Below, piece by piece: positions 19,079 through 28,626 of a DNA stretch of 64,000 bases. The DNA is from Colwellia psychrerythraea. Lineage in GTDB: Bacteria; Pseudomonadota; Gammaproteobacteria; Enterobacterales; Alteromonadaceae. The first letter of the stretch is position 1. Every line of letters begins with the position of its first letter. Made by a program: the position numbers and the translations under genes. The stretch spans positions 1 to 64,000 of the forward strand of contig NZ_JQEC01000040.1 of assembly GCF_000764185.1 (NCBI RefSeq), given 5' to 3'. The notes below the pieces were generated by a model. That model was not told the origin of the DNA. It did not search any database and saw only the letters and a list, made by a program, of their open reading frames with translations.

Positions 19079-20610
19079 AATTTATCCACCAACTTACCTA
19101 TTTGATTACTTTGGTGATTTATCATTTTTTCATTATTCATTTTATGGCTTTCTAACACAGTTTTTTGCTGGCAGGTGTACTCAAAAACCAATTCACCTAA
19201 TGTTCTAATCGCCTTTTCAACATCCTCTCCCCACTGCACGCCATAACTGACTCGCATATAGTTCTGATATTTTCCTGAAGGAGAAAATACCGCACCTGGG
19301 GCAAAACTTACCCCTTGGGTCAACGCTTGTTGAAAAAATTCAGCGGTATTAACATGAGATTGACAACGCAACCAAAGCACACTGCCTCCTTGAGGTTTTG
19401 AGATACACACTTCTTTAGGAAAATGCTCTGCAACTAACGCCCGCATGCGTTCACAGTTATAAGCTAAGGTCTTTCTCAATACACAAAGGTGACGGTCATA
19501 ATCACCACTGAGTAGGTACTCATTTAAAGTCCATTGTTGCAGCATAGGCGTCGAAGCCGACTGAGCACGTTTAATTCGCTTGGCCTGCTCTTCAAATTTA
19601 CCTGGCAATAACCAGCCAATACGATAGCCAGGCGCTGCTGTTTTTGAAAAAGATGAACAGGTCATTACCAAACCTTTTTCAGAATACAACTGTGCTGGTT
19701 TCGGTTTTTTGTCGGTGAAATATATTTCGCTATAAACTTCATCTTCAATTAAAGGGATATCGTGCAACTCTAACAGCGTTACCATCGCCTGGCGTTGCTC
19801 ATCAGTTTTCATTGAACCAAGGGGATTGTTAATCGCCGTAGAAAACAAACAAGCGGTAATATTATGTTGTTCAATCGCCTGTGATAATTCCTCTAAACCA
19901 ACGCCATCTTCTGTACAGGTATATACTTCTAAAGCTTTCATGCCCAATGTTTCTATAAGCTCGATAATGCCAAAAAAACACGGTGATTCAATAGCAATTA
20001 TGTCACCACGTTTAGCGACACATTGCAGCGCAATAGAGAGCGCTTCTTGGGCACCATTGGTAATAACGATGTCATCTGGGTTTACCTCAACACCTTGGTC
20101 TTGATATCTAAATGCCAGTTGCATGCGTAATTTAGCATCGCCGGTTACTGGCCCATAACTTACCGCTTTTTCTGATACTTTGCTTAATACCGAGCGCATT
20201 AATCTAGCAAGCGCTTTATCTGGCGGATGGGCTTGAATAGGGTTAGAAATACCTAAGGCAACCGTATCAGGTAAATGTACCGCCGCATGAACTTGCTCAA
20301 TCATGCTGCGCCCTTGTACTTCAGCTGGTTTACATTGTGCCCATTTTGCTGGCCTGGGTTTTAAAGTCCGCGCTTGGGCAGCTTGTAAGTAATAACCCGA
20401 TTGAGGTCTGGCACTTACCCGCCCTTGTCGCTCTAATTCGATATAAGCTTGCTTTACAGTTGGCACACTAATTTCAAACTGGCGGCTCAGTTTTCGTAAA
20501 CTGGGCAATTTATCACCGGGCTGTAAAGCACCAATTTCTTGTTGATGCTCTATAAAATCAATTACTTGCTGATACAAATATGCCGAAGAACTTTTATCTA
20601 ATAATTTCAT
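19075..20610 (-). CDS. MocR-family regulator (GntR HTH fused to aminotransferase domain)
   Basis: This is a transcription factor with an N-terminal GntR winged helix (GDKLPSLRKLSRQFEISVPT, residues 35-60) joined to a fold-type I aminotransferase-like domain. The probable PLP-binding Lys323 is in SSFSKTAAPGYRIG. MocR proteins such as PdxR and GabR respond to PLP or amino-compound adducts. The frame opens 12 codons earlier, but MKLLDKSSSAYLYQQ at 20610 is the normal family start. It heads the MFS-elbB-GH3 operon and diverges from an EamA exporter, so it probably controls both sides. Confidence 0.9.
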   Translation of the reverse strand: MKLLDKSSSAYLYQQVIDFIEHQQEIGALQPGDKLPSLRKLSRQFEISVPTVKQAYIELERQGRVSARPQSGYYLQAAQARTLKPRPAKWAQCKPAEVQGRSMIEQVHAAVHLPDTVALGISNPIQAHPPDKALARLMRSVLSKVSEKAVSYGPVTGDAKLRMQLAFRYQDQGVEVNPDDIVITNGAQEALSIALQCVAKRGDIIAIESPCFFGIIELIETLGMKALEVYTCTEDGVGLEELSQAIEQHNITACLFSTAINNPLGSMKTDEQRQAMVTLLELHDIPLIEDEVYSEIYFTDKKPKPAQLYSEKGLVMTCSSFSKTAAPGYRIGWLLPGKFEEQAKRIKRAQSASTPMLQQWTLNEYLLSGDYDRHLCVLRKTLAYNCERMRALVAEHFPKEVCISKPQGGSVLWLRCQSHVNTAEFFQQALTQGVSFAPGAVFSPSGKYQNYMRVSYGVQWGEDVEKAIRTLGELVFEYTCQQKTVLESHKMNNEKMINHQSNQIGKLVDKL

Positions 20611-20749
20611 CTTTTTCTCATCGCACGCGTTTAGATCACACACCAAACTGTATAGGTTACATTTTCATATTTCTGTACATGTTATTAAATCAAACTATCA
20701 TTACAATGTCATCTTTCCTGAGACATTTCTTTATAGGGTGGTAGATTTA

Positions 20750-21673
20750 ATGAGCAACAGTTTTTTATATGTCGTAACGGTACTTATTTGGGGTTCAACT
20801 TGGATTGCCATTAATTATCAATTAGGTGATGTAGCCCCAGAAGTATCGATTGTCTACCGCTTTGGTCTAGCCGCGTTAATTATGTTTGTTTATTGTCGCT
20901 TTAAGCAATTACCGCTGTGCTTTTCAGCCAAGCAACATGTGCAACTGTTCGCTTTTGGTTTGACTCTATTTGGCTGTAACTATTACTTACTATATAACGC
21001 GCAAGCGCATATTAACTCGGCCTTAACTAGTATTGCTTTTTCCACCTTGATGATAGTCAATATAGTTAATGCTCGCCTTTGGTTTAAAACCCGTATATCG
21101 AGTCAAATTTATATTGGTGGTGCACTGGGGTTAGTTGGTATTGTCACTTTATTCTGGCCACAAATAAGCAATGTAGAATATGCAGATAGCACCTTATTGG
21201 GCCTAGGTTTTTGCATGGTTGGTGTGCTGTTCGCTTCGACCGGCAATATGATTTCCATTAAAAATCAGCATAATAATATGCCAGTATTACCTGCCACTGC
21301 TTGGGGCATGTTATACGGCTCGTTGTTTATGCTGGTGCTGGCACTCGTTCAAGGGCAAACCTTTAATTTTGCCTTCACCTTGCCTTATATTAGCTCGTTA
21401 TTGTATTTATCAATATTTGGCTCAGTGATCGCTTTTGGTTGTTATTTAACATTATTGGCACGTATCGGCGCCCATAAAGCTTCATATGCAACCATCATGT
21501 TTCCCGCGGTAGCTGTGGTGATTTCAAGTTTTGTTGAAGGGTTTACCTGGGATATATACACCTTTACCGGTTTAGCATTAATGTTAGCGGGTAATTTAGT
21601 GGTGTTGGCTAAGCCAAAAAGAAACAAAAAGGTAGAGCAAGCAACACCTTTAACAGAAGCACTGGAAAGTTGA
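20750..21673 (+). CDS. EamA/DMT-family exporter
   Basis: This ten-helix drug/metabolite transporter has two EamA repeats, the first opening VLIWGSTWIAINYQLG. In-frame GTG 20738 is possible, but AGGGTGG at 20735-20741 is ideally spaced for ATG 20750. It is transcribed divergently from the MocR regulator about 140 bp away. MocR-EamA pairs are common, and the regulator usually controls the exporter; amino acids or related metabolites are the likely cargo. Both statements are inference from family behaviour. Confidence 0.88.
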   Translation: MSNSFLYVVTVLIWGSTWIAINYQLGDVAPEVSIVYRFGLAALIMFVYCRFKQLPLCFSAKQHVQLFAFGLTLFGCNYYLLYNAQAHINSALTSIAFSTLMIVNIVNARLWFKTRISSQIYIGGALGLVGIVTLFWPQISNVEYADSTLLGLGFCMVGVLFASTGNMISIKNQHNNMPVLPATAWGMLYGSLFMLVLALVQGQTFNFAFTLPYISSLLYLSIFGSVIAFGCYLTLLARIGAHKASYATIMFPAVAVVISSFVEGFTWDIYTFTGLALMLAGNLVVLAKPKRNKKVEQATPLTEALES

Positions 21674-21683
21674 GTTTGAGTAA

Positions 21684-21836
21684 CTAGGGTCTGTTGACCT
21701 TTCAGGATTAAAGTTTATTCAATTTAAAGAGGGCTTATTCGCGGCGCGAGGTTTGTGTCATAGTTATTCTATTAAAAAAGCGAGCAACAAGGAGTAAGAT
21801 CGCTTTAAATGAACCCCAAAGGGCAGCAGACCCTAG
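21684..21836. repeat. 153-bp palindromic-end repeat (family 2, long form)
   Basis: The ends CTAGGGTCTGTTG and CAGCAGACCCTAG are inverted repeats with one mismatch. The left part continues GACCTTTCAGGATTAAAG, which is closely matched by the short element at 25689-25746. There is no ORF. It lies between the convergent EamA and TonB-receptor genes and looks like a non-autonomous mobile or REP-like element. Confidence 0.72.
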
Positions 21837-21846
21837 GGGGAGTATA

Positions 21847-21886
21847 AATATTTAATGAGCATCAAAAATGATGCTCATTAAATATT
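21847..21886. terminator. Perfect 18-bp hairpin between convergent genes
   Basis: AATATTTAATGAGCATCA, an AAAA loop and the exact complement form a 40-nt hairpin 93 nt past the TonB-receptor stop. A/T-rich stem ends let it act on both strands. It is a likely terminator for the minus-strand receptor gene, and possibly also for the EamA gene. Confidence 0.72.
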
Positions 21887-21978
21887 GCAGCCGCTAATTT
21901 TAATTAGTCTAAATAATCAGTAGTAGAAAATAACTACTTAACAGTTTAGACCGCGGCGGCCTTTAAACACATTAACGC

Positions 21979-24624
21979 TTAAAAGTTATAAGTTGCTTTT
22001 ACGTAGTAGAAACCGCCGCTGTAATCAAATGGCCCACTTTCGTAATAGACACCGCTTACAACGCCATAAGCACCTTGACCATCACCAGGAACAACATCTT
22101 TTTGTAACTCTTGTGCTTTTGTATCAAGAATGTTGTTAGCACCTACAGATAATATCCAGCTCTCATTAACATAATAGCTAACTTCTGCATCTAAGGTAAA
22201 CGATGCGCCAGCCGTTTCTGACCAACCATAAGAGCTATTAACATCTGGCTCATCTGCATGGGTTGCAAACCATTCACCAAAGTAGTTAGCACGAACAAAC
22301 ATGCTTACACTTTCCCAGGTCTGTGCCATTGTTAATGTACCACGATGTTCAGGAATACCTTCCTCTAAACGACGAATTTTAAAGTCAGAAGTAAATAAAC
22401 CAGCATCCTCAACCTCAGTTGAATTGTAGTTATACGCAAGACTAAACTTAGTATCACCCTGCATTAAGTCCATACCGTAGTTCATCACTACATCAACACC
22501 TGTTGTTTGGGTATCGAAATCGTTAGCAAAGAAAGTAACTGAGCCGCCTAATAATAACTCTGGGCTTGGGTACTGACCTTGTAGCGCATCAACATCTGCT
22601 TGAGTGATAAATATCTTATCAGTTTGAGCTACACGGTCGGTTACTTCAATACTATAAGCATCAACCGTCATAAAGAAGTCACCGCTTTGGTATACTGCAC
22701 CCATTGCAAAGCTTTGTGATTCTTCTGGCTCAAGCTCAACACCACCCAACTGTGCAGAGACAACGTGGGTAGGCGGATAGGTTGCCGATTGAATTAATTC
22801 GCCATTAACAAGTGATGTTTGCGTATTAACGACATTTGCTTGACCAACAGTTGGCGCGCGGAAGCCCGTTGAATGAGATCCGCGTAGGGCAAGTTCATCA
22901 GTTATTTGATATTGTGCGGTTAATTTATAGTTCGTGGTATTACCAAAAGAAGAAAAATCTTCGTAGCGAACTGCGGCACCCAATAAGAAGTCTTCAGTAA
23001 GGTATGCTTCCACATCAACGTAGACGGCAATACTTTGACGAGAATTGATACCTTGAGATTCAGGTGAGAAACCAGCAAAACCATGAGAACCAACACTAAA
23101 ACCTTGATCAGCTAGAGGACCCTGTTCCCATGACGCTTGTTCACCCGAGATTATTTCAAAGCTCTCTTGACGCCATTCAAAACCCGTTGCAAAGTTCATC
23201 ATATCGTCTAAGCCAACATCTATACCTTTGACTAGATCAGCATTAAAAGATTTTTCTAACTGAATATAAGAACCCGCTTCAAATGCATTATTAGGTTGGC
23301 TAGCGTTTAATGCCCCCAAAGATGGGTTTACGGTATTGACTAGGGTATAAGTTGACTTGTTTCTACCTACTGAGCCACTGATGTCATAATAAGCGTCCTC
23401 TAAGAACCCCTCTTGAATGTCACCTCTAGTACCCATAGTTAAAGAAACATCATTAATAACACCAGTAAATTGTGGTGTATAACCACCAGGCATAAGTTCA
23501 TTAAATGTCCAACAATCATCATTATTCTGAATTCCAGAAATATAAGCAGGATCATTTAGAACATTGGCTTGTGATGCATCAATAATAGGGCAATTACCAG
23601 ACATATTACCCGTTGAATCACCGACTAACAATGGATTATCAATGCCATCATAAGCCAGAGGGTCCATGGCTAAAATAGCAGGGTTTACACCAGTAAATAC
23701 ACCACCACGATTTTGTGGATTACGATAGTAATAACCACCTGTCGCAGTACGATCAGAATAGTTACCAAACATATAAAATTCGTTATCATTACCTAAATCA
23801 AGACCGACATTACCAAATAGTGTAATATCATCTTCAATATCGGGATTACCCCAAACCATTGCTGGGCTGGCTACAGCTGTGTTACCTGCATCTATTAATC
23901 CCTGAGCATCTGGACGTTGCACACTTCGGCTAGTGGCTTCAGCAGTTTTATACTGAAAGCTTAAGTTAGCAAAACCATCATCCGTAAACGGCATACCAAT
24001 ATTACCATCGACGACCAATAAGCCACCGTCACCTTCATAATATTCGCCTGCTTTTACCGACATGGAGCCACCGTCAGCACTATCTTTTAAGACAAAGTTC
24101 AAAACACCAGCAATGGCATCTGAGCCATATTGTGCAGCAGCACCATCACGAAGTACTTCTACTTGTTTTATCGCAACACTAGGAATTACTGAAATATCAG
24201 GACCTTGGGCACCATCATTTACGCCACCACCTTGAAAGGCAATAACAGAAGCCCTATGACGTCGTTTGCCATTTAGTAAAACTAACGTACTGTCTGATGA
24301 TAAACCACGTAAGTTAACCGGACGAATAAAAGAGGCAGCATCTGATATTGGCTGCTGGCGAACATTTAATGAAGGAATTGCTCCTTGCAGCATATCAAGC
24401 ATATCACTTGAAGCATTTTTACCGAGTTCATCGCCACCAACAATATCAATTGGTACTGGTGAATCAGCAACAGATCTAGGAGCAGATCTTGTACCAACAA
24501 CAGCGATTCGTTCTACATCTTTTTCTACTTTGCTAGTACTATCTTCTGCAGCATTTGCAGATACAGTACCTAACGCCATGCTAATTGCTAGCGCTAGAGT
24601 ACCCGTACGGAATTTATTAGACAT
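21979..24624 (-). CDS. TonB-dependent outer-membrane receptor
   Basis: This outer-membrane active transporter has 881 residues. A signal peptide ends near ANAAED, a TonB-box-like stretch (VERIAVVGTR) is near residue 40, and a plug domain follows (DMLQGAIPSLNVRQQ, NLRGLSSDSTLVLLNGKRRH, EVLRDGAAAQYGSDAIAGVLNFVLK). The C-terminal barrel ends in a terminal Phe (VKATYNF), as expected for BAM-assembled proteins. The family resembles Alteromonadales receptors with long plug loops and no iron-uptake neighbours. I saw no clear Fur box upstream, so a carbohydrate, peptide or other organic substrate is as likely as a siderophore. Confidence 0.92.
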   Translation of the reverse strand: MSNKFRTGTLALAISMALGTVSANAAEDSTSKVEKDVERIAVVGTRSAPRSVADSPVPIDIVGGDELGKNASSDMLDMLQGAIPSLNVRQQPISDAASFIRPVNLRGLSSDSTLVLLNGKRRHRASVIAFQGGGVNDGAQGPDISVIPSVAIKQVEVLRDGAAAQYGSDAIAGVLNFVLKDSADGGSMSVKAGEYYEGDGGLLVVDGNIGMPFTDDGFANLSFQYKTAEATSRSVQRPDAQGLIDAGNTAVASPAMVWGNPDIEDDITLFGNVGLDLGNDNEFYMFGNYSDRTATGGYYYRNPQNRGGVFTGVNPAILAMDPLAYDGIDNPLLVGDSTGNMSGNCPIIDASQANVLNDPAYISGIQNNDDCWTFNELMPGGYTPQFTGVINDVSLTMGTRGDIQEGFLEDAYYDISGSVGRNKSTYTLVNTVNPSLGALNASQPNNAFEAGSYIQLEKSFNADLVKGIDVGLDDMMNFATGFEWRQESFEIISGEQASWEQGPLADQGFSVGSHGFAGFSPESQGINSRQSIAVYVDVEAYLTEDFLLGAAVRYEDFSSFGNTTNYKLTAQYQITDELALRGSHSTGFRAPTVGQANVVNTQTSLVNGELIQSATYPPTHVVSAQLGGVELEPEESQSFAMGAVYQSGDFFMTVDAYSIEVTDRVAQTDKIFITQADVDALQGQYPSPELLLGGSVTFFANDFDTQTTGVDVVMNYGMDLMQGDTKFSLAYNYNSTEVEDAGLFTSDFKIRRLEEGIPEHRGTLTMAQTWESVSMFVRANYFGEWFATHADEPDVNSSYGWSETAGASFTLDAEVSYYVNESWILSVGANNILDTKAQELQKDVVPGDGQGAYGVVSGVYYESGPFDYSGGFYYVKATYNF

Positions 24625-25242
24625 ATTATTTCTTCCCTATATTGGACTATTGTTATAATTATTCACTTTTTCATTATTTTTATTATTTTTATTATTTTAT
24701 TTGATTGTTTATTACTATGTTTACAAAACAAACCAGACAATTATTTATAAAACAGCGGTACATTGATTTCAATAGGAAAAAAAAATAATTCCCTACAGTA
24801 TTTTTAATAATACTTAAATAGCCCGTACATATTGATACATTTTCAACCGGTGCCAATGCCGAGAGAGTGAGAATACACCTAGCTTTAATGTAATTTTATA
24901 TACAAGAAAACTTCGATCTTTTTCGTGTAAATATTTTCAAATATAAAAACCAAATAAAACTATTTTTTGAAATAAAACCTGATGCAGATCAAATTACCGG
25001 CAAACAAACGATTAAATTAACACCTAATTAACACAACGATAACATGATATACAATATAATCTACATTTATCGTATAATTGAAAAGGTATATTCATACCTG
25101 GTAGAACATATAAAACACTACAGGAACGTATAAAAATAGATTTAATTTGAATATATATTCACAGAAAGACTTATTCTATAAAAGTTTGTCTAGATCTAGA
25201 TACCACTTGTCATTAATAGGCAGGCCAATACTTAGGAGAAAA

Positions 25243-25272
25243 ATGCTAGGGGACGCAGAAATATCTCCATAA
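25243..25272 (+). other. Nine-codon micro-ORF with ribosome-binding site
   Basis: AGGAG at 25234-25238 precedes ATG by 4 nt. The frame reads MLGDAEISP and stops. The stop overlaps the first base of the perfect palindrome AAATAGCATGCTATTT. It could be a leader peptide, the stub of a gene destroyed by insertion, or chance. It is kept only as a possibility. Confidence 0.2.
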
Positions 25273-25286
25273 ATAGCATGCTATTT
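25271..25286. promoter_or_regulatory. Perfect 16-bp palindrome AAATAGCATGCTATTT
   Basis: An uninterrupted dyad of 8-bp half-sites lies immediately before the MITE target duplication at 25286-25291. It could be a protein-binding site or an insertion hot spot. The function is unknown. Confidence 0.4.
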
Positions 25287-25291
25287 ATTTA

Positions 25292-25519
25292 ACCTGAATT
25301 CTGGACAATGAGCGCTTGATGTTTAAGTAAAAACAACAACTTATGGCTATTTAAAATAAAATTTACCGGATTAAATAGCAATATACGCTATCAATGTTTC
25401 AATTTATTCGATTATCAAGGCAAAAGGTTTATAAATAACCGGTTATTTATCGACGTTTTAACGCTGATAATTAGATGAAGGGGAATATTGAGCAAATGCT
25501 GCTTATCCAGAGTTCAGGT
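25292..25519. repeat. MITE-like element, full copy B
   Basis: This is the same family and orientation as the element at 1967-2193. It has ACCTGAATTCTGGACAA at the left and TTATCCAGAGTTCAGGT at the right, with a closely matching interior of nearly equal length (228 bp). The flanks TATTTA and TATTTA form a perfect 6-bp target duplication, supporting true transposition rather than a conserved regulatory motif. Confidence 0.88.
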
Positions 25520-25688
25520 TATTTAAGCAAAAGAGTCGCTTATTTATAGAAAATAGCCAACAGGAATGTTCACCTATATTTTGATTATTTATACAGCGGA
25601 AAGACTACGAGTTATAAAGCTTAAACGTATTAATTACACACTAACCTGCATTTTCGTTTAGACAAAATCCCCCCTTCATTGGTATGAA

Positions 25689-25746
25689 TTAGAGGCTGTT
25701 GATCTTTCAGGGTTAAATTTTGTTCGAGAGTGTTCAACAGCCCCTA
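25689..25746. repeat. 58-bp palindromic-end repeat (family 2, short form)
   Basis: TTAGAGGCTGTTGA and TCAACAGCCCCTAA are inverted repeats with one mismatch. The left side continues TCTTTCAGGGTTAAATTTTG, matching the left part of the 153-bp element at 21684. It looks like an internally deleted relative. The 170 bp between it and MITE copy B hold nothing else I can support. Confidence 0.68.
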
Positions 25747-25767
25747 ATCAATACATACAAATAAATA

Positions 25768-25803
25768 AAAATCGTCACGACGATTTAACTCCGTGACGAT
25801 TTT
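25768..25803 (-). terminator. Terminator of the zinc metalloprotease gene
   Basis: AAAATCGTCACG pairs perfectly with CGTGACGATTTT across a 12-nt loop, about 28 nt past the stop codon on the minus strand. The flanking A and T runs support intrinsic termination. Confidence 0.85.
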
Positions 25804-25831
25804 AAACTATTTAACAGCAACTATTAGTAAT

Positions 25832-28429
25832 TTAGCTACCAATAGGAGAGCCTGGAGGCATTGTTATTTTACTAGCCGGTACCGCGAGTTTATTTTGCTT
25901 TAAGCTAAATTTAATCTGCTGTTCGAGTAAAATAAACTGCGTAGATAATGCAGCATAACGTCGACTATCATTGTTATCATCAAGCCACTCAATTAACCCC
26001 CCTAAGCTAACATAAATTTCACTGCGCACTTCAGTAACTAAATCCTTTTTATGCCATAGGGTCAGCAGTTGCTCAACCACTTGTTGATTCACCCTTTGCT
26101 GCACTAACAAAGCCAAACCGGTTTCTGGGCTCTTTTTAATCGTATTCTTAACTAATTGGGTAATGACTTGCTGTACTGAAAAAATGGCATTAACTTGTTG
26201 GCCACGAGCATTACTTTGCTGGTATCGCGCCGCTTGTTGTTGCAAACGCGCTAAACGTTCATTATTTAATAATAACGCTATGGTATGTTTGGCACTTGCC
26301 TGCGCGGCACTAATCGCATCAAAGGTAATGCCGGTTTGTGAAGCAAAACTTTCTCTGGTACGTGTATAACCATAAGCTTTAGGAGGGATAAGGCTGATAA
26401 TATCTTCAGATAAAGTTAAGAAGTCACTATCTAAGGTTGATAAAAGCGCTGTTAAGGCCTGCTGTTGCATAGCCGCTGAAACAGCTTGCACACGCTGCTG
26501 GTCTGCTTCTATCTCACGGGCAGCATCGATTACATCTGCAGAGCTTATTTCTTCTGAGCTTTCCATATCCCCCGTCGTATTGCTCGTTGTTTCGCTATGG
26601 GTACTCTTCACTTCATAAGCGTAATCAACACCAGCAATTAGTTTCGCCGTTGCTTCAACTTGATAGCGGTGAAAGTTATAGATAGGTACCAACGCCTGTT
26701 CCAACTCTGAAAGTGGTGTATTAGGCGCAATTGAATTCAAACCAAAGTTTTCTAATGCTTTAGCGCGCACTTTCATTACTCGGCTTAACTCTTGCGCGGC
26801 ATTGCTACCGTTATCCCATAAATGTCCGGTATTATGTGCACCAGAGGCAGGACGGGCATCGGGATCTGAAACATATAACAGACCTTGTGCTTGTGTTTTT
26901 TTAACAAGTTTTGTCAGTTGCTGCGCTTCATCACTATTTTCTATTTTTGCATAATCTCCATAACCATAAGCAATAACATATTTATCCCATAGGCCAATAT
27001 TTTCTTTATAAGCTTGAGATAAATCTATTTCCCCCTGCTCATCTAAGGTAATAAAAGGATGTGGATAATCCATTACCGAAGCACGGTCATTAACACTAGC
27101 AGCAAAGTTGTGAGCAATCCCTAAAGTATGACCTACCTCATGAGCTGATAACTGACGAATACGTGCTAATGCCATTGCTTGCATCTTGCTAGTGTCTGTA
27201 GTTTTACCCGTTTCATTATTAGAGAACGGAGACGTTAAACCAAGCGCAATTAAGTAATCTTGTCTAACCCGTAATGAGCCTAAAGTAACATGACCTTTGA
27301 TGATCTCTCCTGTACGAGGGTCAATAACAGAGCTGCCATAAGACCAACCTCTTGTAGCCCTATGTACCCATTGAATAACGTTATAACGTACATCCATTGG
27401 ATCTACATCTTCTGGTAATATTTTTACTTGAAAAGCATCTTGATAACCAATATCACTAAAAGCTTGCTGCCACCACATGGCGCCTTCAATTAATGCACTG
27501 CGAATTGGGTCAGGTACACCCGCATCAAGGTAATAAACAATAGGTTCAACTGCTGCACTGCTCAATGCCGAAGGATCTTTCTTTGTTAAACGATGACGAG
27601 GTATTAAACGTTTGATCAACGGCTCATCAATAGCACTAGCGTAATCTGCGTAATCTATCGACCAGTAACCACTGTAAGGATGAAACTGACGAGTTTGATA
27701 ATTATCATCGGGCAGTTTTATTAATGAATGATGTAAATTTACAGTTACCGCACTAGCATCTGGCGTTACTGCTTTTAAGTACTTACCCGCATCAGTACCT
27801 TTAAAAGTTACCGTAGCTTCTAACTCAGTATTATCAGGAAAAGCTTTTGTGCGCTTGCTATACAAACCACTGCGACTTTCATCTATTTTAAAGTTGCCTT
27901 GCTTAGCTTTTTTTAAGGTTTGAGTAATATTATGAATGTCTGACAGTAAAAAAGGGGTGTAATCGATTAAAACTTTATTAGTGCTTTTACTTTTCTTATT
28001 GCTTTTATTACTAGCAACCACCTTAAAGCCCCAAATAATGGAGCTGGCAAAAGCTTCATCAACCGCCTGTTGCTCTAATGAGTTGTTAGAGTTTGCTCGG
28101 TAATAAGGATTCAACTGCCTTAAAAACACTTTATTGCCAACTCGTTCGAATTGCACTAAACGGGTATCACCAAGCTGACCTCGGTCTAAACCAATATCAT
28201 TAGAGCCTATACCGTGGGGTAAACTTGACTGAAATAAAAACTGTTGCTCAAATTGCTCTATCTGCAAATAAACCTTGCCTTCATCTTCATCATGATAAAA
28301 AGAAAAATAGCCCTGTTGTAAGGTTTTATCTTTTATAAAATTAGTAAAATTTGTTTTATTAACATCAGCAGCACTAGCGGTAAAAGCCAAGCAAATAGAT
28401 AAAAACATCAAGCTACGAACAAAATTCAT
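25832..28429 (-). CDS. Secreted zinc-dependent metalloprotease (DUF5117/DUF4953 type)
   Basis: This is a large exported metzincin-like protease of 865 residues. The signal peptide is MNFVRSLMFLSICLAFTASAA. The zinc site HEVGHTLGIAH spans His430, Glu431, His434 and His440, and the Met-turn is probably in ASVMDYPHP soon after. The N-terminal half resembles DUF5117/5118, and the C-terminal part matches the helical region of this family found in marine Bacteroidota and Alteromonadales. The substrate is unknown. The gene is monocistronic with its own terminator. It faces away from fbp. Confidence 0.88.
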   Translation of the reverse strand: MNFVRSLMFLSICLAFTASAADVNKTNFTNFIKDKTLQQGYFSFYHDEDEGKVYLQIEQFEQQFLFQSSLPHGIGSNDIGLDRGQLGDTRLVQFERVGNKVFLRQLNPYYRANSNNSLEQQAVDEAFASSIIWGFKVVASNKSNKKSKSTNKVLIDYTPFLLSDIHNITQTLKKAKQGNFKIDESRSGLYSKRTKAFPDNTELEATVTFKGTDAGKYLKAVTPDASAVTVNLHHSLIKLPDDNYQTRQFHPYSGYWSIDYADYASAIDEPLIKRLIPRHRLTKKDPSALSSAAVEPIVYYLDAGVPDPIRSALIEGAMWWQQAFSDIGYQDAFQVKILPEDVDPMDVRYNVIQWVHRATRGWSYGSSVIDPRTGEIIKGHVTLGSLRVRQDYLIALGLTSPFSNNETGKTTDTSKMQAMALARIRQLSAHEVGHTLGIAHNFAASVNDRASVMDYPHPFITLDEQGEIDLSQAYKENIGLWDKYVIAYGYGDYAKIENSDEAQQLTKLVKKTQAQGLLYVSDPDARPASGAHNTGHLWDNGSNAAQELSRVMKVRAKALENFGLNSIAPNTPLSELEQALVPIYNFHRYQVEATAKLIAGVDYAYEVKSTHSETTSNTTGDMESSEEISSADVIDAAREIEADQQRVQAVSAAMQQQALTALLSTLDSDFLTLSEDIISLIPPKAYGYTRTRESFASQTGITFDAISAAQASAKHTIALLLNNERLARLQQQAARYQQSNARGQQVNAIFSVQQVITQLVKNTIKKSPETGLALLVQQRVNQQVVEQLLTLWHKKDLVTEVRSEIYVSLGGLIEWLDDNNDSRRYAALSTQFILLEQQIKFSLKQNKLAVPASKITMPPGSPIGS

Positions 28430-28626
28430 ATTTTTTCCTTTTAAATAGGGAGCATTACAGAGTATGCAATATAGTCATTACCAATTACTTACTTTATTTG
28501 GTAACCACTATAAATGATAACCTCACTAGATTTATCAATAAACAGCAACTAAATATCAAGGAAAGGCTACTAAGATCAGCTATAAGCTTGCTATAATTAT
28601 CGTCAATATCATTTTGAATAGTTTCA

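Larger units (their letters stand above)
24625..25291. other. Long AT-rich intergenic stretch upstream of the TonB receptor
   Basis: This stretch of about 670 bp has no supportable gene. Next to the receptor start it holds short TTATTTTTA-type direct repeats (about 24671-24706). Further out there are many A/T runs. A tiny reading frame lies at 25243-25272 and a perfect 16-bp palindrome at 25271-25286, directly before a MITE. The length suggests a complex promoter region or a decayed gene, but no protein remnant is recognisable. Confidence 0.5.

Noticed and set aside
24266..24658. 130-codon plus-strand frame antisense to the TonB-receptor N-terminus
   Set aside because: It is the mirror of a strongly coding region and has no family features.
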